Source: an uncultured Christensenellaceae bacterium
GTDB taxonomy: Bacteria > Bacillota > Clostridia > Christensenellales > Borkfalkiaceae
Length of the DNA: 10,366 nt
Assembly: GCA_910587625.1 (NCBI GenBank)
Contig: CAJUMW010000011.1
Coordinates: 52,481 to 62,846 of the forward strand
Direction of reading: 5' to 3'
Shown here: positions 5,649 through 10,366 of the stretch, piece by piece
How positions within the stretch are numbered: position 1 is the stretch's first letter
Layout of the letters: each line of letters starts with the position of its first letter
Made by a program: the position numbers and the translations under genes
The notes under the pieces: generated by a model
The model's input: only the letters and a program-made list of their open reading frames with translations
The model's database searches: none
Told to the model about the DNA's origin: nothing

Positions 5649-7895
5649 TTAAAACTTTGTGTGGATTGTACGGGAAATTACGTCGTTTTGCTGTTCGCGC
5701 GTTAGTTTGTTGAAGTTGACCGCATAGCCCGAAACGCGGATTGTGAGCTGAGGATACTTTTCGGGGTGAGCTTGCGCGTCCAAAAGCGTTTCCCTGTTGA
5801 ACACGTTGACGTTGAGATGATAGCCGCCGTCTGCAACGTAGCCGTCGAGAAGGGATACAAGATTTTCCACCCTTTCGCTCTTTCCGAGACTTTCGGGAGT
5901 TATCGAAAACGTATTTGAGATTCCGTCGCGCGAGTACTCATAGGGAAGTTTTGCAACCGATTCGAGAGAAGCGAGAGCGCCGCAGCAGTCCCTGCCGTGC
6001 ATGGGGTTTGCACCGGGCGCAAGGGGCTGACCCGCCCTTCTTCCGTCGGGCGTGTTGCCCGTATTTTTGCCGTAAACCACATTGCTTGTAATAGTCAAAA
6101 TAGACATTGTGGGCACGCTTTCGCGGTAGGTAAAGTGACTCTTTATCTTGTTCATAAAGGTCTTTACAAGCCATACGGCAAGTTCGTCAACCCTGTCGTC
6201 GTTGTTGCCGTACTTGGGATAATCCCCCTCTATTTTGAAGTCGCAGACTATTCCGTCCTCGTTTCTTACGGGATAGACGCAGGCATATTTTATAGCCGAA
6301 AGCGAGTCCGCCGCGCAGGAAAGTCCCGCTACGCCAGTTGCGAAGAACCTGCGCACGCAAGTATCGTGCAGCGCCATTTCAAGTGCTTCATAGCTGTACT
6401 TGTCGTGCATATAGTGAATTAGGTTGAGAGTATTGACGTACAGCCTTGCAAGCCAATCCATCATCTGCTCGTACTTTTCCTTTACGTCCTCAAAATCAAG
6501 CTTACCGTCCCCGTGCACGGGCTCGAACGCAGGAGAAACCTGCATAGGCTTGCCGTCTTTATCCTTGATAGCCTCGTCCTTTCCACCGTTGATTGCGTAA
6601 AGAAGGCACTTTGCGAGGTTTGCCCTTGCGCCGAAAAACTGCATATCCTTGCCGACGCGCATACCGCTGACACAGCAAGCTATGCAATAGTCATCGCCGA
6701 GTTCGGGGCGCATTAAATCGTCGCTTTCGTACTGAATTGCCGAGGTCTGAATTGAGAGCTTTGCGCAGAAACTTTTGAACCCGGAGGGCAAATGTTTGCT
6801 CCAAAGCACTGTAAGGTTGGGTTCGGGAGCGGGTCCGAGATTTGTCAGTGTGTGCAAAATTCTGAAAGAAGTTTTCGTGACAAGCGTTCTGCCGTCCACT
6901 CCCATTCCGCCGATTGACTCCGTTACCCAGGTAGGGTCGCCAGAGAACAGCTCGTTATACTCCTTTGTACGCATAAACTTGACAATGCGCAGCTTCATAA
7001 CAAAGTGGTCGATAAGCTCCTGAGCGGCGCTTTCGTCTATAACGCCGCGCTCGATATCGCGCTTGATATATATGTCGAGGAAGGTTGAATTTCTGCCTAT
7101 CGACATTGCCGCACCGTTCTGGTCTTTGACTGCAGCGAGATAGCCGAAATACAGCGCCTGAACCGCCTGTTGCGCAGTTTCTGCCGGTTGCGAGATATCC
7201 AAACCGTAAATTTGCGCCATTGCTTTAAGATTTTTAAGCGCCCTAATCTGTTCGGAAAGCTCCTCGCGGTCGCGCACGCGGTCGGGAGTCATTTCTCCGT
7301 CCATATTAAGCTTATCCGTTTCCTTTTGAGAGATGAGATAGTCCACGCCGTAGAGCGCGACGCGCCTGTAATCCCCTACTATTCTGCCCCTGCCGTAGGT
7401 GTCGGGAAGCCCCGTAAGAATATGCGCTTTGCGTGCGCGGCGCATTTCGGGGGTGTAAGCGTCATAAACTCCGTCGTTGTGAGTTTTGCGGTACTTTGAA
7501 AACACTTCTTTAATGCCGGCGTCGAGTTGATAACCGTACATATTCAAAGCCTGTTCCGCCATTTTTATGCCGCCGAAGGGCTGCAACGAGCGCTTGAAAG
7601 GCTTGTCCGTCTGTAAACCGACAATTTTTTCAAGATCCTTATGAATATAGCCTGCACCGTGCGAAGTAAGCGACGACACCACAGACGTGTCTGCGTCGAG
7701 TACTCCGCCGTTTTCGCGCTCTTTTTTGGAAAGGGCGCAAATTTCGTCCCAAAGCTTTTTGGTTGCCTCGGTTGCGTCGGCAAGAAACGCGCCGTCACCC
7801 TCGTAGGGGGTGTAATTGTTTTGAATGAAATCTCTTACGTTGACTTCCTCGCTCCATTTGCCGAGGTTAAAGCCTTCCCATGCCTTGAACTGCAT
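5649..7895 (-). CDS. pflB: Formate C-acetyltransferase (pyruvate formate-lyase)
   Basis: PflB is a cytoplasmic glycyl-radical enzyme that turns pyruvate and CoA into acetyl-CoA and formate during anaerobic growth. The 748-residue protein is full length. It carries the active-site cysteine pair C407-C408 in YCIACCVSGM, where E. coli has IACCVSPM, and the radical-bearing Gly723 in the C-terminal RVSGYAV motif (720-726), followed by the usual FNKLTREQQNDVISRT. The start MQFKAWEGF has a GAGGTAAC ribosome binding site. pflA ends 19 bases upstream, so both are on one transcript under the leader riboswitch at 8653-8761. The activase gene comes first here, the reverse of E. coli. Formate can feed one-carbon metabolism through formate-tetrahydrofolate ligase (not in this window). 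Confidence 0.98.
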   Translation of the reverse strand: MQFKAWEGFNLGKWSEEVNVRDFIQNNYTPYEGDGAFLADATEATKKLWDEICALSKKERENGGVLDADTSVVSSLTSHGAGYIHKDLEKIVGLQTDKPFKRSLQPFGGIKMAEQALNMYGYQLDAGIKEVFSKYRKTHNDGVYDAYTPEMRRARKAHILTGLPDTYGRGRIVGDYRRVALYGVDYLISQKETDKLNMDGEMTPDRVRDREELSEQIRALKNLKAMAQIYGLDISQPAETAQQAVQALYFGYLAAVKDQNGAAMSIGRNSTFLDIYIKRDIERGVIDESAAQELIDHFVMKLRIVKFMRTKEYNELFSGDPTWVTESIGGMGVDGRTLVTKTSFRILHTLTNLGPAPEPNLTVLWSKHLPSGFKSFCAKLSIQTSAIQYESDDLMRPELGDDYCIACCVSGMRVGKDMQFFGARANLAKCLLYAINGGKDEAIKDKDGKPMQVSPAFEPVHGDGKLDFEDVKEKYEQMMDWLARLYVNTLNLIHYMHDKYSYEALEMALHDTCVRRFFATGVAGLSCAADSLSAIKYACVYPVRNEDGIVCDFKIEGDYPKYGNNDDRVDELAVWLVKTFMNKIKSHFTYRESVPTMSILTITSNVVYGKNTGNTPDGRRAGQPLAPGANPMHGRDCCGALASLESVAKLPYEYSRDGISNTFSITPESLGKSERVENLVSLLDGYVADGGYHLNVNVFNRETLLDAQAHPEKYPQLTIRVSGYAVNFNKLTREQQNDVISRTIHTKF

Positions 7896-7914
7896 AAATG
7901 TTACCTCACTTTTC

Positions 7915-8628
7915 CTATATTATACCGAGTATTGTTTTTGCGTTTTTAATTGCTTCGTCCGTAGGCGGCAAAACATTCTTTAACGCATAGTCTAAACCGA
8001 GTTTTTCGTACTTTACCGCGCCCATTGTATGATAGGGCAACAGTTCGGTTTTTTGTACCGTTTTCAACCCGTCGATAAACTGTTTTAAAGCCTTTAAGTA
8101 TTCGTTATCGTCGGTTATGTCGGGCACGAGAACGTGCCTGATCCACATAGCTTTGCCGTTATCCGACAGATATTTTGCGAAACTAAGCGTGCTTTTATTT
8201 GTAAAACCCGTAAGTTTTTTGTGTTTTTCGTCGTCGATATGCTTAATGTCGAGAAGCACAAGGTCGGTGTACTTTATAAGCTTTTCTATTTTTTCGTCCG
8301 CTTTTACGAAGGTTACGCCCGAGGTGTCGAGTGCGGTGTGTATCCCCTCTTGCTTTAACCGCTTAAAAAACTCGGTTACAAACTCAAGCTGCAACAGCGG
8401 TTCTCCGCCCGAAACGGTAACTCCGCCGCGGCTTATATAGCTTTTGTATTTCAAGACTTCGTCAACCGCCCAATCGACCGTAATTTCACGGCCCGAGCCC
8501 ACGTTCCAGGTGTCGGGGTTATGGCAGTACAGACAGCGCATAGGGCAGCCCTGCATAAACAGCACAAACCTTATCCCCGGTCCGTCAACCGTGCCGAAAC
8601 TTTCGATTGAGTGTATTTTTCCCGTCAT
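7915..8628 (-). CDS. pflA: Pyruvate formate-lyase activating enzyme (radical SAM)
   Basis: PflA uses S-adenosylmethionine and a [4Fe-4S] cluster to place the glycyl radical on PflB. The 237-residue protein opens with the family signature SIESFGTVDGPGIRFVLFMQGC and has the cluster motif CPMRCLYC (C28, C32, C35). GGEPLL (74-79) is the SAM-binding motif. It ends in the region LLPYHTMGAVKYEKLG typical of Pfl activases. There is no extra ferredoxin domain, which fits PflA rather than the activases of other glycyl-radical enzymes. The ATG at 8628 has an AAGGT ribosome binding site. It is the first gene behind the consensus promoter and ZTP-type leader, with pflB 19 bases downstream. Confidence 0.97.
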   Translation of the reverse strand: MTGKIHSIESFGTVDGPGIRFVLFMQGCPMRCLYCHNPDTWNVGSGREITVDWAVDEVLKYKSYISRGGVTVSGGEPLLQLEFVTEFFKRLKQEGIHTALDTSGVTFVKADEKIEKLIKYTDLVLLDIKHIDDEKHKKLTGFTNKSTLSFAKYLSDNGKAMWIRHVLVPDITDDNEYLKALKQFIDGLKTVQKTELLPYHTMGAVKYEKLGLDYALKNVLPPTDEAIKNAKTILGII

Positions 8629-8652
8629 AACTTACCTTTTTGAAGTTTATAT

Positions 8653-8681
8653 AAAAAATCGGGCTATTCAATAAATAGCCC
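8653..8681 (-). terminator. Intrinsic terminator in the pflA leader (riboswitch expression platform)
   Basis: On the minus strand GGGCTATT, a five-base loop and AATAGCCC form a perfect 8-bp stem, followed by GA and six T, about 25 bases before the pflA start. Lying between promoter and gene, it acts as an attenuator. Its 5' arm overlaps the conserved CTGGGC of the aptamer, and it can also pair with an upstream AATAGCC at 8753-8759. Confidence 0.85.
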
Positions 8682-8761
8682 AGACGAACGACAATTTCAG
8701 ACCGCCGCGACTCCCCTGCGTTAATTCGCAATCAATTCGTCAGTTGCCGCGCGGCTATTCA
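8678..8761 (-). ncRNA. ZTP riboswitch (pfl motif) upstream of pflA-pflB
   Basis: The leader carries the conserved blocks of the pfl/ZTP aptamer in the right order: AACTGACGAA (8736-8745), a short P2 hairpin TTGCG/CGCAG with loop AATTAA, AGGGGAGT (8710-8717), and after a linker CGTCTGGGC (8678-8686). A P1 helix closes the first part, either CGCGGC (8746-8751) with GTCGCG (8706-8711) or GCCGCG (8750-8755) with CGCGGC (8704-8709). The family binds ZTP/ZMP, purine intermediates that build up when 10-formyl-tetrahydrofolate is low, and normally turns genes on. The class was named for its frequent place before pfl genes, as here. The call rests on motif matching by eye, not on a covariance model. 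Confidence 0.88.
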
Positions 8762-8772
8762 GTTGGAATTTA

Positions 8773-8801
8773 ATTATAACAGCGCAAGTTGCTTTTGTCA
8801 A
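8773..8801 (-). promoter_or_regulatory. Consensus housekeeping promoter of pflA-pflB
   Basis: Perfect TTGACA (8796-8801), a 17-base spacer and perfect TATAAT (8773-8778) on the minus strand. The expected start is near 8766, giving a leader of about 138 bases that begins just before the riboswitch. A fully consensus promoter suggests that control falls mainly on the leader RNA. Confidence 0.92.
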
Positions 8802-8861
8802 CAAAAACACCAAATATTGTTGAAAAAATTTTAAGTAAACACAACATATAGAAAACCGAAT

Positions 8862-9539
8862 TTATAACAAAATTAAAAGAATGCTTGCAAACTGCAAAAC
8901 CGTGCCGAGAATATCGAACAAGTGCCATACGGAGTGAAAATATTTTACTTTTTTGCCGAGCGCGTAAAAGAGTATGCCGAAGGTATAAGCTATTCCGCCC
9001 AACAAAAGCAGCCAGAAGCTTGCCGCGGAAATACTTTGCATAAGCGGTACAAAGGCAATTAAAATAAGCCAGCCCATTACGCAGTACGACGCCATAGACA
9101 ACGCCTTTACAAACTTGTTATTCATTGCTATTGCATTACCCGTGATGCCTATAACGGCAAGCGACCATTCGATTATAAGTATTATAAGCCCAAGAACATT
9201 TCCCTCTAACGCAATTACGCAAAAGGGCGTATATGTGCCGGCAATCAACAAAAATATCGTGCAGTGGTCAAAGATGCGGAACACCTTTTTTCCGCCGCCG
9301 CTCGGCAAAAAGTGATACAGCGCGCTCATTGTGTACAGTATTATAATGCCCAAACCGAAAGCCGTTACAGCCCACATATACGACGGATTGGGGTAAGTGT
9401 AAATAAGCAGAACTATAAGCGCGATAAGCCCGAAAGCGCCGCCGACAATGTGCGACACCGCGTTGAAAATTTCTTCACCCTTGGTATAAACGGGCGGTAA
9501 GTACTTGCGTTTTGTATTTAAAGCAGCCGCATTTTTCAT
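8862..9539 (-). CDS. Hemolysin III family (PAQR/AdipoR-like) membrane protein
   Basis: This 225-residue protein has seven likely membrane helices and belongs to the HlyIII/PAQR family, whose eukaryotic members are metal-dependent hydrolase-like receptors. After a short N-terminal tail comes KGEEIFNAVSHIVGG (20-34), then SALYH (72-76), FRIFDHCTIFLLIAGTYTP (87-105) and HSVWHLFDILGTVLQF (202-217). Ser72/His76, Asp91 and His202/His206 are the expected metal-site positions. The length is normal. The start has an AGGAG site six bases upstream. In bacteria of this type the role is uncertain: the name comes from a Bacillus cereus hemolysin, but membrane lipid or stress functions are as likely. It has its own promoter, and no clear terminator was seen before the pfl promoter. 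Confidence 0.93.
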   Translation of the reverse strand: MKNAAALNTKRKYLPPVYTKGEEIFNAVSHIVGGAFGLIALIVLLIYTYPNPSYMWAVTAFGLGIIILYTMSALYHFLPSGGGKKVFRIFDHCTIFLLIAGTYTPFCVIALEGNVLGLIILIIEWSLAVIGITGNAIAMNNKFVKALSMASYCVMGWLILIAFVPLMQSISAASFWLLLLGGIAYTFGILFYALGKKVKYFHSVWHLFDILGTVLQFASILLILL

Positions 9540-9568
9540 ATATAACTCCTGTTTTTGCCTTTTTTTTA

Positions 9569-9596
9569 ATTATATACGAATTTTCCGCAAGGTAAA
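9569..9596 (-). promoter_or_regulatory. Candidate promoter of the hemolysin III gene
   Basis: On the minus strand TTTACC (9591-9596), a 16-base spacer and a perfect TATAAT (9569-9574) precede the gene by about 30 bases. The -35 matches four of six positions. Confidence 0.6.
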
Positions 9597-9649
9597 CCTA
9601 CTTTTAATTTGTACGGCGCTACCGTTAAAATTAGCAATTCTACTATACA

Positions 9650-9684
9650 AAACGCCCTCTCTACTCACGGTAGAGAGGGCGTTT
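9650..9684 (-). terminator. Hairpin terminator after the lipoprotein gene
   Basis: A perfect 14-bp stem (9650-9663 with 9671-9684) with a seven-base loop starts two bases after the stop of the 9687-10196 gene. The minus-strand tail is TTTTG, a short T run. It separates that gene from the hemolysin III transcript. Confidence 0.8.
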
Positions 9685-9686
9685 GT

Positions 9687-10196
9687 TTAAATTAAAATTA
9701 AATTTCCGTCAGTTTCCGTCACGCAATAATTATGGTAAACCAAACCCAAACGAGGTTCGGGCTTAATAGTATCAAACCCGTTTTCGGGTCTGTTTTCCAA
9801 ACTAAACGCGCCGTAATCTTTCTTTTCGCAATCAATATCGTTTTCATGCAAAAAATCGACTATCTGTGCGAAAGAATGTTTAAACGGCCAATCCATTATA
9901 ACGGGCGGTTCCTTGTCTGATTTAAAAAAAGGTATCGCGGCTAAAATTTCTTCCCCGTCTTTAATACCGAAAACTAAAAAGCTGGGATGAAAATCATATT
10001 CGGGCTCAATTCTGGCATAGCCCATACATACAAACCAAACCTCGTCATAGCCCAACTCGTCTTTGACAAATTTTTGGGCTTCGGATACAGTGCGCTCATC
10101 GCTATAACCGAAAGTACGCCAACAGCTATACACACAGCCACCGATTCCGCACAGCAACGCAACTATTATTACCGCTATAATTATTTTCTTTTTCAT
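9687..10196 (-). CDS. Predicted lipoprotein of unknown function
   Basis: I do not recognise this 169-residue protein. It begins MKKKIIIAVIIVALLCGIGGC, a short charged stretch, a hydrophobic core and a plausible lipobox I18-G19-G20-C21, so it is probably a lipoprotein held on the outer face of the membrane. The mature part is small and soluble, with an acidic, aromatic-rich composition and no repeats or catalytic motif that I can name; GYDEVWFVCMGYARI (49-63) and a Pro-rich stretch around 94-102 stand out. The frame extends to a GTG at 10202, but that codon overlaps the AGGAG at 10202-10206. The ATG at 10196, five bases after AGGAG, is the better start. It stands alone between a consensus promoter and a strong hairpin, so it is a single-gene transcript, possibly well expressed. 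Confidence 0.85.
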   Translation of the reverse strand: MKKKIIIAVIIVALLCGIGGCVYSCWRTFGYSDERTVSEAQKFVKDELGYDEVWFVCMGYARIEPEYDFHPSFLVFGIKDGEEILAAIPFFKSDKEPPVIMDWPFKHSFAQIVDFLHENDIDCEKKDYGAFSLENRPENGFDTIKPEPRLGLVYHNYCVTETDGNLILI

Positions 10197-10201
10197 AGTC
10201 A

Positions 10202-10206
10202 CTCCT
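10202..10206 (-). promoter_or_regulatory. Ribosome binding site of the lipoprotein gene
   Basis: AGGAG on the minus strand, five bases before the ATG at 10196. It overlaps the possible GTG at 10202 and therefore decides for the ATG. Confidence 0.85.
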
Positions 10207-10253
10207 TAAATACGTTTATTGCCGCCGTACTCCCCCATATAATTTGAACCACA

Positions 10254-10282
10254 ATTATATCAGCAAACGCCGTGTTTGTCAA
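10254..10282 (-). promoter_or_regulatory. Consensus promoter of the lipoprotein gene
   Basis: Perfect TTGACA (10277-10282), a 17-base spacer and perfect TATAAT (10254-10259) on the minus strand. The start is expected near 10247, about 50 bases before the ATG at 10196. Confidence 0.9.
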
Positions 10283-10325
10283 TAGAGCCGTAAATTATTA
10301 TTACCGCCCCTTGTTTTTATATAAT

Positions 10326-10359
10326 CTGATTGCAACATATATTTGCAGTCAGTTTTTTT
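10326..10359 (+). terminator. Plus-strand intrinsic terminator near the right edge
   Basis: CTGATTGCAA (10326-10335) pairs with TTGCAGTCAG (10343-10352) over 10 bp with one G-U wobble and a seven-base loop. Seven T follow at 10353-10359. No plus-strand gene precedes it in this window, so it would end a small RNA, or act as an attenuator in the leader of a gene beyond the edge. On the minus strand it has no T run. Confidence 0.6.
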
Positions 10360-10366
10360 ATGCCGT

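Noticed and set aside
8785..8822. Possible Rex (redox) operator around the pfl promoter
   Set aside because: TTGTTGACAAAAGCAAC has only a four-base symmetric match and falls short of the TTGTTAA-N4-TTAACAA type palindrome.
9650..9684. Long hairpin as an insertion-sequence end or repeat element
   Set aside because: It is single in the window, has no flanking duplication, and directly follows a stop codon, so a terminator explains it.
9987..10247. Plus-strand frame of 86 codons covering the lipoprotein start and promoter
   Set aside because: It runs antisense through a gene with clear start, promoter and lipobox, has no ribosome binding site and no recognisable sequence.
1..10366. tRNA, rRNA, CRISPR, phage or defence genes
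   Set aside because: No cloverleaf, rRNA signature, regularly spaced repeat array, integrase, transposase or known defence domain was seen on either strand.

Overview
The window looks like chromosomal DNA of an anaerobic Bacillota, most likely a Clostridia-type gut organism. The reasons are a SigH-like sigma factor next to rlmB and mrnC, a CwlD-like amidase, an oxygen-sensitive pyruvate formate-lyase pair, a BspA-type leucine-rich repeat protein, and strong AGGAG-type ribosome binding sites with TTGACA/TATAAT promoters. No rRNA, tRNA, CRISPR array, transposase or phage gene was seen. Base composition and style look uniform, so most of the window reads as core genome.

Left part (1-4868, minus strand): a co-directional run reading mrnC > rlmB > sigH > dnaX > LRR protein, the last cut by the window edge. 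rlmB and sigH overlap in an ATGA. The dnaX ribosome binding site lies in the last codons of sigH, and the LRR gene starts five sense codons after the dnaX stop in the same frame. Between mrnC and rlmB sits a hairpin-rich segment flanked by a 19-bp near-perfect direct repeat, which looks like a small non-coding insertion. The dnaX linker carries an A7 run where slippage would give a gamma-like short product.

Middle (4869-5645): a short divergent promoter region and, on the plus strand, a cwlD-like zinc amidase that ends at a bidirectional hairpin terminator.

Right part (5649-10196, minus strand): pflA-pflB, preceded by a consensus promoter and a leader that matches the ZTP (pfl motif) riboswitch, with an intrinsic terminator as its expression platform. 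ZTP builds up when 10-formyl-tetrahydrofolate is short, and Pfl makes formate, the one-carbon donor, so sensor and output fit. Upstream lie a hemolysin III/PAQR membrane protein gene with its own promoter and a predicted lipoprotein of unknown function behind a consensus promoter. The last 170 bases hold that promoter and a plus-strand terminator with no visible plus-strand gene before it.
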